From assembly GCA_945903265.1 (NCBI GenBank), contig CAMDNQ010000029.1, positions 1-36,101 of the forward strand: a stretch of DNA of 36,101 nt, given 5' to 3'. Both the position numbers and the translations under genes were made by a program. Positions 6,520 through 15,622 of this stretch are shown here, one piece after another (position 1 is the first letter of the stretch; every line of letters starts with the position of its first letter). The notes beneath the pieces were generated by a model that saw only the letters and a program-made list of their open reading frames with translations, did not search any database and had not been told where the DNA came from. The DNA comes from Candidatus Sulfopaludibacter sp. SbA3. Its GTDB lineage: Bacteria; Acidobacteriota; Vicinamibacteria; Vicinamibacterales; UBA2999.

Positions 6520-8673
6520 TCAGCGCGCGTGCCCGTTGCCCGTTTTGGCGGGCCGCTTCCTGCCGGCGACGACAGCCAGGGTGTCCGCCGGCATGACCAG
6601 GTCCGGAGTGCCGCCGCGCGTCAGCCGGACGCCTTCCGCGTTTCGCTCCGTGATCCGGCGGATGGCGGCAAACTGCTCAACGACATGCGCCGCCGCGGCA
6701 GACTGCGATCGGTTTGCGGTGGTGATCAATTTGATATCGCGCGCGGTGGCATTGGTCGCCGTGGACATCTCCTTCATCGTCCTCGACTGCTCCGCGGTTG
6801 CGCGGGCGGCCTGCTCGGCCTGAATGCGCATACTGTCCACGGCGCCGGCGACGGACTGCGCGGCGACCGCCTGTTCCGCCATTGCCCGGGTCACGAACGC
6901 GAGCTGTCGCGACAGGTCGAGAGACCCACGCGTGATCTCCTCGGCGGCGACGGCTTGCTCCGCGACGGCGCGGGAGGTGTTGACGGCGCCGCGCCGGACC
7001 AGTTCGCTCGCCTTAACCAGCTGCTGCGTGGTGGTGGCCTGCTCGGCGGTCGCTCTGCGCACCTCGACGGACAGTTTCGCGGTGCTCTGTGCCGCACGCA
7101 TGATCTCGCGAGCGGCGCGCCCCTGTTCGAGCACCGAGGCGGCCACGTCCTGAGAGATGCGGCGCATCAGGCCGCTGCTCTGCGCGACGCCGGCGGCGGT
7201 CGTCGCCTGCTCGGCCGTCGAGGCAGCCACGAGGCGCGCCTGCTCCACCGTCGCGAGCACCGCGGCCGACACCGAGCGGCCGGCGTTGCGCTGATCGTCG
7301 GCGGCGCGCGCAATCTGTCCGACGATCTCCGCCGTCTCGCCGACGCCGGCGAGAATCTTCCGCAGCCCCGCCGCGCCCTGCTCCGCAATGGCGTTGCTGT
7401 CATCGGCGACGCGCAGGCTCTCCGCGTTCGCCGCAATGGCATCCGTGGCCGCCTCCTGCAGTCCCTTGATGATGGCTGCGATGTCGGCGGTCGCCCGGGC
7501 GGACCGATCGGCGAGGTTGCGAATCTCCTCCGCGACCACGGCGAATCCGCGGCCCGCATCGCCGGCCCTCGCCGCTTCGATCGACGCGTTGAGCGACAGC
7601 AGGTTGGTGCGCTCCGCGATCAGGTTGATCGTGTCGACGATGGAGCTGATCTCGTTGGTGCGCTTGCCCATTTCGCGCATCACGCCGGATGACTGTCCCA
7701 TCGTGTCTCGGAGCCGGCCGATGCCCGCGATGGAGCGCTGCGCGGCCGCGCCTCCCTCTTCGGCGCCGGCGGCGACGCGTCGCGTCAGCTCGTCGGCGCG
7801 GCGCGCGAGGCCCGCGACCGCGTCAATCGATCGCTCCATGTCGCTGGCGGTCGCCTGCGCGCCGGTCGCAACGTCGTTGATCTGCCGCCCGTTCTGGGCG
7901 ACGCCCTGGACAGACCGGGACATCTGCTCGACCGATGTGGCGTTCTGATCGACCATCGTCCCGAGTTTTTCGGTCATGGCGCCGACCTGCTCGATGGACG
8001 TGGCCATCTGCGTGACCGCGGCCGCCGTCTGCTGGGCGGCCGCCGCCAGATCGTCGGCGTTTCCGGAGACGCCGCGCACCGACGTGCCCATCTCCACGAG
8101 CGCCGCGGCGGTCTCTTCAACGGACGTCGCCAGCGCTTCGGCGTCGCGCGTGACACCCCTGATGGAGGCGGCCATCTCGTTGATCGAGGTGGTCACCTCT
8201 TCCGCAGCCGTCGCCATCGCCGTCGTCGTGGTCGTGACGCTTTCGATGGAGGCGCTGGTCTGCCGCGCGGCTGCGGCGTTCTGCGTGATGAATGACGCGA
8301 GCTTCGTCGTATTGGAGGCGACCTCCTCAATAGACGCGGACATCTCATTCATGCCAGAGAGAATCTCCTCGGACGCCGTGGAGACGTCTTCAGACTGGCC
8401 CGCCGTCTCGCGCAGCGACGCTGCCATGCCCTCCATGCCGCCAAGCGCCTGGTCGAGCGACCGGATCTGCGCCTCGGCCCCTTCCCACACCTCGTCGGCG
8501 ATCCGTGCGAGGGCGTCGGCCGAGGCCTTCCCCTGCACGGGCGCGTCGAGTGCCGGGTCGGGGAGGCGCCCGGCGGGGCGCCTGAGACTCAGGTCACTGG
8601 TCTTGCCGTTGCCCTTGCCGTCGCCGTCGCCGATGCCGATGCCGCCGGGAGCGGTGCGTTTGGATGTAGCCAT
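6520..8673 (-). CDS. Soluble methyl-accepting chemoreceptor with 28-residue repeat arms
   Basis: 717 residues with no transmembrane segment and no recognisable sensor domain; a Gly-rich disordered start covers about 1-45. The highly conserved MCP hairpin tip ([20 protein letters not shown], then [16 protein letters not shown]) lies at about 350-385, almost exactly mid-protein. The N-terminal arm shows a 28-residue period ([60 protein letters not shown]). The C-terminal arm shows the same period (STAEQ, SVLEQ, ATAEQ, AVAEQ, AMAEQ, ATAEQ). 28 residues is four heptads. The arms are far longer than those of common receptor classes. It should form a cytoplasmic array with CheA and CheW. The start ATG overlaps the cheW stop (TAATG). 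Confidence 0.93.
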   Translation of the reverse strand: MATSKRTAPGGIGIGDGDGKGNGKTSDLSLRRPAGRLPDPALDAPVQGKASADALARIADEVWEGAEAQIRSLDQALGGMEGMAASLRETAGQSEDVSTASEEILSGMNEMSASIEEVASNTTKLASFITQNAAAARQTSASIESVTTTTTAMATAAEEVTTSINEMAASIRGVTRDAEALATSVEETAAALVEMGTSVRGVSGNADDLAAAAQQTAAAVTQMATSIEQVGAMTEKLGTMVDQNATSVEQMSRSVQGVAQNGRQINDVATGAQATASDMERSIDAVAGLARRADELTRRVAAGAEEGGAAAQRSIAGIGRLRDTMGQSSGVMREMGKRTNEISSIVDTINLIAERTNLLSLNASIEAARAGDAGRGFAVVAEEIRNLADRSARATADIAAIIKGLQEAATDAIAANAESLRVADDSNAIAEQGAAGLRKILAGVGETAEIVGQIARAADDQRNAGRSVSAAVLATVEQARLVAASTAEQATTAAGVAQSSGLMRRISQDVAASVLEQGRAAREIMRAAQSTAKLSVEVRRATAEQATTTQQLVKASELVRRGAVNTSRAVAEQAVAAEEITRGSLDLSRQLAFVTRAMAEQAVAAQSVAGAVDSMRIQAEQAARATAEQSRTMKEMSTATNATARDIKLITTANRSQSAAAAHVVEQFAAIRRITERNAEGVRLTRGGTPDLVMPADTLAVVAGRKRPAKTGNGHAR

Positions 8674-9149
8674 TAGCCTTCTCTGAGTGCCTCTGCAGGC
8701 TCGTTAAGTGCGGGGTCGATGGCGTTGAAGAGTTCTTCGACGTCAACGATGACGATCAGGCGGTCGCCCACGGTGGCGATGCCGGTGAGATAGTGCGCCG
8801 TGCCGCCGCCCAGCGCCTCGCCCGGGGGCGCAATCGCGTCCGCGGGTATGGTCAGAAATTCGCGGCACGCGTCGACGACCAGGCCGATGGTGCGCCCGCG
8901 CGCCTGCACGACCAGAAGACGGCTTCGCATGTCCGTCGCAATGCGGTCGAAACCGAAGCGCACGCGCAGGTTCACAGCCGGCACCACCTGGCCGCGCGAG
9001 AAGACGACGCCGTCCACGAACGGCGCGGCGTTCGGCACGCGCGTCACCTCATCGACAATCTCAACGTGGCCGATCTCGGCGCTTGGCAGCGCGTACGTCG
9101 TGCCGGCGACGAGGAACAGGATGTAATGATCGTCGTGGAAGGCGGTCAT
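8673..9149 (-). CDS. cheW: Chemotaxis coupling protein CheW
   Basis: 158 residues forming a single CheW (SH3-like) domain. The landmarks are [20 protein letters not shown] at the first strands, the [23 protein letters not shown] segment typical of CheW (PxxxxGxxxxRGxxxPxxxL), and VGLVVDAC-like [11 protein letters not shown]. It links receptor hairpins to CheA. It begins in an ATGA overlap with cheA and ends in a TAATG overlap with the receptor, so the three array components are translated in tandem. The C-terminal 20 residues beyond the domain are acidic and probably flexible. Confidence 0.93.
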   Translation of the reverse strand: MTAFHDDHYILFLVAGTTYALPSAEIGHVEIVDEVTRVPNAAPFVDGVVFSRGQVVPAVNLRVRFGFDRIATDMRSRLLVVQARGRTIGLVVDACREFLTIPADAIAPPGEALGGGTAHYLTGIATVGDRLIVIVDVEELFNAIDPALNEPAEALREG

Positions 9150-11065
9150 GCGATCTTCCTCAATGGCGCGCGACGAGCCAACGCGGACGCATCGACGATC
9201 AGTACCGCCCGTCCGTCGCCCAGATCGGTAGCCCCGGCGATGCCCTCCACGCGAATGAGGGGATCAGCCGTGGCGCGCACCACGATCTCCCGCTGCCCCA
9301 CCACCTGGTCGACCACAAGCCCGAATGCGGCCGATCCATCCCCGAGGACGAAGGCATGCAGCCGCGACGGCGGCGCGTCCGTGATGCCGAGGAGATCCGA
9401 CAGGCGAATCATGCGCAGCGCGGCCCCGCGGTATTCCGTCACTTCGGATCCCTCGATACGGTGGATCGCCGCTGAGCTCAGCTCGATGACTTCATGCACG
9501 GCGAGCTGCGGCACAGCGAAGGTCTGGCCGCCGACGCGGGCGATGAGCGCTTCGATAATGGCGAGCGTGAGCGGGAGCTCGATGATGAACCGCGTTCCCG
9601 AACCCGGGGTCGTGACCATGCGGAGCGACCCGCCCAGTTCGTGCACGCGGTTGCAGACGACGTCCATGCCGAATCCGCGTCCGCTGAGATGATCCGATTT
9701 CTCGCGGGTAGAAAATCCAGGACTGCAGATGACATCCAGCAGCGCCGCGTCATCGCCGTCCGCGGGAACAGGGAGGGCCAACTGTCGGGCGCGCTGCAGA
9801 ACGCGAGGCACGTCGATGCCGCGGCCATCGTCGGCCACTTCAATGGCCACGAGGTTTCCAGCGGCGGATGCCCGCAGCCGGATCGTGCCATCGGCAGGCT
9901 TTCCGGCGGCAACCCGTTCGTCCGCGGGCTCGATTCCGTGGCTGACCGCGTTGCGCACCAGCTGCAGCACCGGGTCCATCATGCGTTCCACCAGGAACTT
10001 GTCCATCTGCGTGTCTTCGCCGGCGAGCTCCACCGTCACCCGCCGGCCCGTGTCGCGGGCCATGTCGCGGACGGCAAACGGCATACGGCCCAGGATCTCG
10101 CCGACCGGCACCAGACGCACACGCATGACGCCCTCGCGAAGCGCGCGTACCTGCCGTTCGATGGCGGTCATCTGTTCCTGGATCGCCCGCCATCCCTGAG
10201 ACGGCGCGTGGCGCTGCAACGATGCGAGCGTGTCTGTGAGCCTGGCGCGCAGCATGACGAGATCGCCGATCATGTGCATCAGCTCGTCGAGCCGCGCCAG
10301 GTCGACGCGGACGTAATGACTGGGCGGGGCGAGTGCACGCGCACCTGGCGATTCCCCGGACTCCGGCCCAATCGGAAGCAGGGCCCGCCCGGGGATCCGG
10401 GTGCAGACGATGCCGTCATCACGCCAGGCGGCGACGGTCGCATCGTCCAGTTCGCCGGCCAGCAGGAAGTGAAACGAGACGCCGTGCTCGGTCACGCTGG
10501 GCGTCGCGCGGAGGATGACACCGGCGCTGCTCAGTCGCTCCCGCACCGCGTTGACGTTGATGCCCCGGGCCGAGAGCGCCGCGGAGGGCTCGAACATGCA
10601 TGTCCAGTCGGCCGCCGGATCGACGCTGTCGCCGGCTCGCCGCCCATTGCCGGGGATGCGTACAGGCGTCGGCTGAGAGAGAAGTCCGCGCAGGCTCGCG
10701 AGTGGCCCCGCGCTGTCCGGCGGATCCGACGAGTCCCGGCGCGCAGTAATAGCGCGCTCGAGCGCGGCGGTGCCCTCGATGAGCACTTCGATGCCGTGGG
10801 TCGTCAGCGGCACATCGCCATCCCGAATCGCTCGGAGATAGCCTTCCATTTCATGGGAGAGCAACTCGCCGTCGCGGTCCTCGACCATGCCGGCGAGACC
10901 CTTCAGGGAGTGAACGCTCCGGAAGAGTTCCTCTGTAATAACCGCGTCGGGACGTTCCCGGCCAACCGAGGCTTCGAGCGCCAGGAGACCACGCCTGATG
11001 GCGGTCAGGTGCTCTTCGCACTCGACGAAGTACTCCCCGATGAACTGGTCGCGGAAGTCCGTCAG
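9146..11065 (-). CDS. cheA: Chemotaxis histidine kinase CheA, probable CTG start
   Basis: About 639 residues. The HPt domain carries His52 (FRSVHSLKGLAGM). P3 dimerisation and P4 ATPase follow, with N-box LVRNAVSHGIEP, G1 VADDGRGID and GFSTREKSDHLSGRGFGMDV. A CheW-like P5 lies at about 508-638. The linker between HPt and P3 includes a P2-like stretch (WTCMFEPSAALSARGINVNAV). Start: no ATG, GTG or TTG occurs in frame between the cheY stop and a Met at position 60, beyond the active His. The CTG at 11065 overlaps the cheY stop as CTGA behind a G-rich stretch, so CTG initiation is nearly forced. It phosphorylates the operon's CheY proteins and CheB. Confidence 0.93.
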   Translation of the reverse strand: MTDFRDQFIGEYFVECEEHLTAIRRGLLALEASVGRERPDAVITEELFRSVHSLKGLAGMVEDRDGELLSHEMEGYLRAIRDGDVPLTTHGIEVLIEGTAALERAITARRDSSDPPDSAGPLASLRGLLSQPTPVRIPGNGRRAGDSVDPAADWTCMFEPSAALSARGINVNAVRERLSSAGVILRATPSVTEHGVSFHFLLAGELDDATVAAWRDDGIVCTRIPGRALLPIGPESGESPGARALAPPSHYVRVDLARLDELMHMIGDLVMLRARLTDTLASLQRHAPSQGWRAIQEQMTAIERQVRALREGVMRVRLVPVGEILGRMPFAVRDMARDTGRRVTVELAGEDTQMDKFLVERMMDPVLQLVRNAVSHGIEPADERVAAGKPADGTIRLRASAAGNLVAIEVADDGRGIDVPRVLQRARQLALPVPADGDDAALLDVICSPGFSTREKSDHLSGRGFGMDVVCNRVHELGGSLRMVTTPGSGTRFIIELPLTLAIIEALIARVGGQTFAVPQLAVHEVIELSSAAIHRIEGSEVTEYRGAALRMIRLSDLLGITDAPPSRLHAFVLGDGSAAFGLVVDQVVGQREIVVRATADPLIRVEGIAGATDLGDGRAVLIVDASALARRAPLRKIA

Positions 11066-11454
11066 GCGTGCCCCGCCGACATTGGCAGTTGAAGGAGCTC
11101 GTTCGCGCGAGCGGCGAGCGCCGCGGGCACGAAGGGCTTGGTCATGAATGCGGTCGCGCCGGCCTGCAGGGCGGCGGCGCGGTGGGCGTCGTCTCCGCGG
11201 GTCGTGAGCACGATGACCGGGACCCCCCGAAATTTGGCGTGGCTGCGCACGAAAGCCAGCACTTCGAGTCCGTGCAGATCGGGCATGTTCAGGTCCAGGA
11301 TGATCAGGTGCACCGGGCCCAGCGCGAGGCGCTCGATGGCCTCCAGGCCTGAACCGGCCTCGACGAATTCGGCCCCTCCCGCGAGGTCGGCAAGCGAAGC
11401 CCGAACCATGCGGCGGATCGTGGGAGAATCGTCGACAATCAGAACCTGATTCAT
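11062..11454 (-). CDS. cheY: CheY-like response regulator, first gene of the operon
   Basis: 130 residues from the ATG at 11454 (MNQVLIVDDSPTIRRMV). The acidic pair is in VDDS, the phospho-acceptor Asp in LIILDLNMPDLHG, the Thr in IVLTTRGDD and the Lys in FMTKPFVP. This is a complete stand-alone receiver of CheY/PilG type. An in-frame upstream ATG at 11499 is rejected because the fold begins at MNQVL. It is the promoter-proximal gene of the che operon; the promoter should lie in the roughly 100 bp shared with the divergent hydrolase gene. A TATACT (11466-11471, minus strand) is a candidate -10, but no good -35 accompanies it. Confidence 0.9.
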   Translation of the reverse strand: MNQVLIVDDSPTIRRMVRASLADLAGGAEFVEAGSGLEAIERLALGPVHLIILDLNMPDLHGLEVLAFVRSHAKFRGVPVIVLTTRGDDAHRAAALQAGATAFMTKPFVPAALAARANELLQLPMSAGHA

Positions 11455-11557
11455 GCGGTGCCCTGAGTATAAGGAGCCGCGATTTCCCGGGATGTGCAAA
11501 ACAGGACATCAAGTGTTCTGTGCCAGCTCAGCCACAAAGAAGAGCCAAGGAGCAGAT

Positions 11558-12421
11558 ATGTGCGATCAGGACCATTTTGACGACGATCAGAAGGACTTCG
11601 CAGCGAACGGATTGGTGACACGGCGGCAGTTCGGAGTCCTGCTCGGCGCGGGCATGGCGATGGCGCTGCCCCAGGTCGCCCACGCGGTCGCGGTCACCGA
11701 ATCCGACGTGACCATCACGACCCCGGACGGGACTGCCGACTGCTACTTCGTCCGTCCGACCGCCGGCACCGCTGCTGCCGTTCTCGTCTGGCCCGACATC
11801 TTTGGACTGCGGCCCGCATTCCGGACGATGGGCAAGCGCCTCGCCGAAACAGGCTATTCGGTGCTGGTGGTGAATCCGTTCTATCGCGTCCGCAAGGCGC
11901 CGACCGCGGACAAGGGATCTGCAACGCCGATCCCGCAGCTTCTGCCGCTCGCGCAGGCGCTGAACGAGACGACGCAGATGACGGATGCGCGGGCGTTCAT
12001 CGGGTGGCTGGACAAGCAGCCCTCGGTGGCCACGAACCGCCGGATCGGCACGCAGGGCTATTGCATGGGCGGCCCGATCGCGTTCCGCACTGCGGCAGCG
12101 GTCCCTGGGCGCGTAGGCGCCGTGGCTTCATTCCATGGCGGTGGACTCGTCACCGACATGCCGAACAGCCCGCACCTCTTGGTCACGAAGACGAAGGCGC
12201 AGGTCCTCGTGGCCATCGCCGCCAACGACGACATGCGGTCTCCCAACGAAAAGAATGTCCTGAAGGACACCTTCGCCAAGGCCAACGTCCCGGCCGAAAT
12301 CGAGGTCTACACCGGTGCCGCACATGGCTGGTGCCCGCCAGACTCCGGTGTCTACAATGAGCCGCAGGCCGAGCGTGCCTGGAGCCGTCTGCTCGCGCTC
12401 TACGGCAAAGCTCTCGCGTAA
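11558..12421 (+). CDS. Tat-exported dienelactone hydrolase-family protein
   Basis: 287 residues. The ATG at 11558 follows an AAGGAG Shine-Dalgarno sequence. The N-terminus carries a twin-arginine signal (TRRQFGVLLGAGMAMALPQV, with AHA cleavage), so the enzyme is probably exported folded. The alpha/beta hydrolase shows the Cys nucleophile in GYCMGG, Asp in IAANDD and His in GAAHGWC, the Cys-Asp-His triad of dienelactone hydrolases rather than a Ser triad. Some members open dienelactones in aromatic degradation; many others are general esterases, and no aromatic pathway genes are nearby. It is divergent from cheY and followed 14 bp later by a secreted protein gene. Confidence 0.87.
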   Translation: MCDQDHFDDDQKDFAANGLVTRRQFGVLLGAGMAMALPQVAHAVAVTESDVTITTPDGTADCYFVRPTAGTAAAVLVWPDIFGLRPAFRTMGKRLAETGYSVLVVNPFYRVRKAPTADKGSATPIPQLLPLAQALNETTQMTDARAFIGWLDKQPSVATNRRIGTQGYCMGGPIAFRTAAAVPGRVGAVASFHGGGLVTDMPNSPHLLVTKTKAQVLVAIAANDDMRSPNEKNVLKDTFAKANVPAEIEVYTGAAHGWCPPDSGVYNEPQAERAWSRLLALYGKALA

Positions 12422-12435
12422 ACAGGAGGACCGTT

Positions 12436-13146
12436 ATGCGTCTCGTTACCGTCATCGTGGCACTTGCGGCCTTCTGGGCGCCGCCCATCGCGTCCGCGCA
12501 GGAGTGGATCGAGTACGAGTCGAAAGAGGGTGGCTTCACCGTGAACTTTCCGGGGCAGCCCCGGATGACGCAGACCACGTACAAATCCGAGTACGGCTAC
12601 ATGCTGCCCGCGCGGGTCTACACGGCCGACCGCGGCCCCGAACGGTATTCGGTGACCGTCGTCGATTACAGCGGGATCGAGAAGATGGGGCTGGAGCGGA
12701 TCAAGAAGTGCCCCCCCGGGGCGGAGCCGTGCATCGGATCGATGAACACCGGTCCCGGCTACTGGAAGATGGACGCCGGCGGCGCAGCCGTCTACGCCAC
12801 GTGGCAGTTCATGCAGCGCAATGCCCGCGTCACGCACCTGATGTGGAACTTCATGGATCTAGTGGAGGGCCAACAGCTGCAGTTGACGAACAATGCCGAC
12901 CAGTCGCGCACGTTCGTCTTCATTGCCATGCACCTCGATCGGCTCTACATCTTCGAGGGGACGGTGCCGGCCCGCAATCCGGAGCCAGGGCTCTTCCAGC
13001 AGTCAATTGGATTCTTCGATCACGCCGGGCGCCGCGTCCGCTATCAGTACGTCTACAGCAGCCGTTATCCGCCACCGCCGCTCACCGGCCAGGCGGGGGG
13101 AAACCCGACGCTGAATCCCGCGGGTTCCCTGCCGACACCCCGATAG
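12436..13146 (+). CDS. Secreted protein of unknown function
   Basis: 236 residues behind a clear AGGAGG ribosome site. A Sec signal peptide (MRLVTVIVALAAFWAPPIAS, cleavage after ASA) precedes a mature region that opens EWIEYESKEGGFTVNFPGQP, a start seen in a family of small uncharacterised periplasmic proteins whose first strands resemble PsbP-like folds. Two Cys (KKCPPGAEPCIG) may form a disulphide. The C-terminus is Pro/Gly rich and likely disordered. It lies 14 bp after the hydrolase gene and is probably co-transcribed with it. I do not recognise a specific function. Confidence 0.75.
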   Translation: MRLVTVIVALAAFWAPPIASAQEWIEYESKEGGFTVNFPGQPRMTQTTYKSEYGYMLPARVYTADRGPERYSVTVVDYSGIEKMGLERIKKCPPGAEPCIGSMNTGPGYWKMDAGGAAVYATWQFMQRNARVTHLMWNFMDLVEGQQLQLTNNADQSRTFVFIAMHLDRLYIFEGTVPARNPEPGLFQQSIGFFDHAGRRVRYQYVYSSRYPPPPLTGQAGGNPTLNPAGSLPTPR

Positions 13147-13180
13147 CGCTCCTGTCATCGCCAGCAGCTATCATCGACGG

Positions 13181-14965
13181 ATGAGGCTGCTGGCCCGCTA
13201 TCTCGCAGACTACTGGCGGCTGATCGCGCTGGCGCTGGCGCTCGCCGCCATCAACCAGATCTTCTCGCTGCTCGATCCGCTGATCTTCCGGTACGTCATC
13301 GACGAATACGCCACCAAGTTCTCGGAGTACACGACCGACGAGTTTTTCCGCGGGGTCACGCTCCTGCTCGGCGCGGCGGTCGGCGTCGCCTTCGTGTCGC
13401 GAGTCGCCAAGAACTTCCAGGACTACTTCATCAACGTGATCACGCAGCGCCTCGGCGCGCGGATCTACTCGGACGGCATCCAGCACTCGCTCGAGCTCCC
13501 CTACTCCGTCTTCGAGGACCAGCGCAGCGGCGAGACGCTCGGCAAGCTTCAGAAGGTGCGGTCGGACGTCGAGAAGCTGATCTCCGCCTCCATCAACGTC
13601 CTCTTCACGTCGCTCGTCGGGATCATCTTCGTGATGGTCTACGCGTGGAGCGTGCACTGGCTGATTGCGCCGATCTATTTCGCGACCATCCCGGCCCTCG
13701 GCATTCTGAGCTCGGTCCTCAGCAAGAAGATCAAAGTCATTCAGAAGACGATCGTCGCCGAGACGACAGCCCTGGCGGGTGCGACGACGGAGTCGCTCCG
13801 GAATATCGAGCTGGTGAAGAGCCTGGGCCTCGCGCCGCAGGAGATCGCCCGGCTCAACGGCACGACCGACAAGATCCTGCAGCTCGAGATGCGGAAGGTG
13901 CGCTACATCCGGAGCCTGAGCTTCATCCAGGGGACGGTCGTCAACGCGCTGCGCACGAGCATCATGTTCCTGATGCTCTACCTGATTTACGCGCAGCAGA
14001 TCACCATCGGCCAGTTCTTCTCGCTCTTCATCTACTCGTTTTTCATCTTCGGCCCGCTGCAGGAGCTTGGCAACATCATCAACATCTATCGCGAGGCGGA
14101 GGTGTCGCTGAAGAACTTCCAGGACATCCTCGACATGAAGAAGGAGCCGAGGCCGCTCAATCCCGTCCCGCTGCCGACCCTCCACACGCTCGCGTTCGAC
14201 CACGTCAGCTTCCAGCACCAGTCCGCGTCCACCCCCGCGCTGACCGACATCTCGTTCAGCGTCCGGCAAGGCGACACCATCGCGTTCGTCGGGCCATCAG
14301 GCGCGGGCAAGACAACGCTCGTAAAACTGCTGGTCGGCCTGTATCGGCCCAGATCCGGCGACATCCTGTACAACGGACATCCCTCGGCCGACGTGGATCT
14401 CGATCAGCTGCGCGAGCAGATTGGGTTCGTCACGCAGGATACGCAGCTCTTCTCCGGCACCATCCGGGAGAACCTGCTGTTCGTGAACCCGAAGGCGACG
14501 GATGCGGAGTGCCTGGACGTCCTGCACAAGGCGTCGTGCGACAGCCTCCTCGCGCGGGCGTCGAAGGGGCTCGACACCGTCATTGGTGAAGGAGGCGTCA
14601 AGGTGTCCGGCGGCGAGAAACAGCGCCTGTCGATCGCGCGCGCCCTGCTCCGCCGGCCTCACCTGCTCGTCTTCGACGAAGCGACCTCGTCGCTCGACTC
14701 GCTGACCGAGGATGAGATTGGCCAGACGATTCGCGCGGTCGGCACGAGCCAGGAGGTGATGACCATCCTGATCGCCCACCGCCTCTCCACGATCATGCAC
14801 GCCGACCGTATCTACGTGCTCGAACGCGGCAGCATCGTCGAGTCGGGCTCGCACGCGCAGCTGCTCGAGGAGAAGGGCCTGTATTACGCGATGTGGCGGC
14901 AGCAGATTGGCGAAAAGCGCACCGCGCCGCTCGTCGCCGTATCTGTCGCCGCCGCCGCGCGCTGA
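13181..14965 (+). CDS. ABC-type exporter, fused membrane and ATPase domains
   Basis: 594 residues, a half-transporter that should work as a homodimer. Six membrane helices lie within about 15-310. The nucleotide-binding domain (about 335-570) has Walker A GPSGAGKTTL, Q-loop in GFVTQDTQLFSGT, signature VSGGEKQR, Walker B LLVFDEATSSLD and switch His in LIAHRLS. The layout is that of MsbA/MDR-type type IV exporters; the substrate cannot be read from sequence. It ends 18 bp before the convergent adk stop. The preceding gene ends 34 bp upstream, so co-transcription with the hydrolase pair is possible. Confidence 0.92.
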   Translation: MRLLARYLADYWRLIALALALAAINQIFSLLDPLIFRYVIDEYATKFSEYTTDEFFRGVTLLLGAAVGVAFVSRVAKNFQDYFINVITQRLGARIYSDGIQHSLELPYSVFEDQRSGETLGKLQKVRSDVEKLISASINVLFTSLVGIIFVMVYAWSVHWLIAPIYFATIPALGILSSVLSKKIKVIQKTIVAETTALAGATTESLRNIELVKSLGLAPQEIARLNGTTDKILQLEMRKVRYIRSLSFIQGTVVNALRTSIMFLMLYLIYAQQITIGQFFSLFIYSFFIFGPLQELGNIINIYREAEVSLKNFQDILDMKKEPRPLNPVPLPTLHTLAFDHVSFQHQSASTPALTDISFSVRQGDTIAFVGPSGAGKTTLVKLLVGLYRPRSGDILYNGHPSADVDLDQLREQIGFVTQDTQLFSGTIRENLLFVNPKATDAECLDVLHKASCDSLLARASKGLDTVIGEGGVKVSGGEKQRLSIARALLRRPHLLVFDEATSSLDSLTEDEIGQTIRAVGTSQEVMTILIAHRLSTIMHADRIYVLERGSIVESGSHAQLLEEKGLYYAMWRQQIGEKRTAPLVAVSVAAAAR

Positions 14966-14983
14966 CGCCTCACGCAGCAACGA

Positions 14984-15607
14984 TCAGGCATCGATCGCGC
15001 GCAGGATGTCGCGCGTGACGTCGTCGGGAAGCTGCGCGCCGTTCACGCGGTGGAAGGTCTTCCTGCCAGTGTAGTACTGCACCAGCGGTTCGGTCTGCCG
15101 CCGGTACACGGCCAGTCGGTTCCGGACCACCTCCTCGGCATCATCGGCCCGGGCGACGAGCGGGCCCCCGCAGTCGTGACACTGGAGCCCCCCACCGGTT
15201 TCCTGAGAGTTCGCGCCGCATTCCTCGCAGACCATGCGCGACGCCAGCCGATGCAGGACTTCGGCTTCACTCAGGTCAATCTCCACGATGACGAGCGGAC
15301 GGCCCTTGATGAACGCATCGAGGGCTTCGGCCTGCGGAATCGTGCGCGGATAGCCGTCGAGCAGAAAGCCTCCCGACGTATCGGGCTCGCGAAGCCGGTC
15401 GAAGGCGAGGCGCGTGATGATCTCGTCACCGATGAGCGCGCCGCTCTCGATGATTTGCTTCACTTCGAGGCCGAGCGGCGTGCCCGCCTGGATCGCCTCA
15501 CGCAGCATGGCGCCTGTGGAGATATGAGGGATATTCCGGCGCCGACGGATTTGTGCCGCCTGAGTGCCCTTGCCCGCTCCTGGCGCGCCCAGCAAGACGA
15601 TGTTCAA
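14984..15607 (-). CDS. adk: Adenylate kinase, zinc-type LID
   Basis: 207 residues if started at the TTG at 15607 (NIVLLGAPGAGKGTQ follows at once). A longer ATG frame from 15643 adds a Cys-rich, unlikely N-terminus that would read through the padR promoter. It interconverts ATP+AMP and 2 ADP. It shows the P-loop GAPGAGKGT, the AMP site ISTGAMLREA, and GFLLDGYPRT (the usual phenylalanine replaced by Tyr). The LID carries two Cys pairs (CEEC and CHDC), which normally bind structural zinc. It is divergent from padR across a 54-bp control region containing the PadR operator. Confidence 0.93.
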   Translation of the reverse strand: MNIVLLGAPGAGKGTQAAQIRRRRNIPHISTGAMLREAIQAGTPLGLEVKQIIESGALIGDEIITRLAFDRLREPDTSGGFLLDGYPRTIPQAEALDAFIKGRPLVIVEIDLSEAEVLHRLASRMVCEECGANSQETGGGLQCHDCGGPLVARADDAEEVVRNRLAVYRRQTEPLVQYYTGRKTFHRVNGAQLPDDVTRDILRAIDA

Positions 15608-15622
15608 TAGTTTTCCGCCCGT

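Noticed and set aside
9494-11092. 532-codon plus-strand ORF
   Set aside because: It is antisense to cheA, with His/Arg/Asp-rich shadow composition and no domain.
11455-11557. Sigma-54 or sigma-28 promoter for the che operon
   Set aside because: Neither consensus was found; only a TATACT without a suitable -35 is visible.
13082-14269. 395-codon minus-strand ORF (Glu/Arg/Asp-rich)
   Set aside because: It lies wholly antisense to the ABC exporter gene, whose motifs are complete; its composition is that of a complementary-strand frame.
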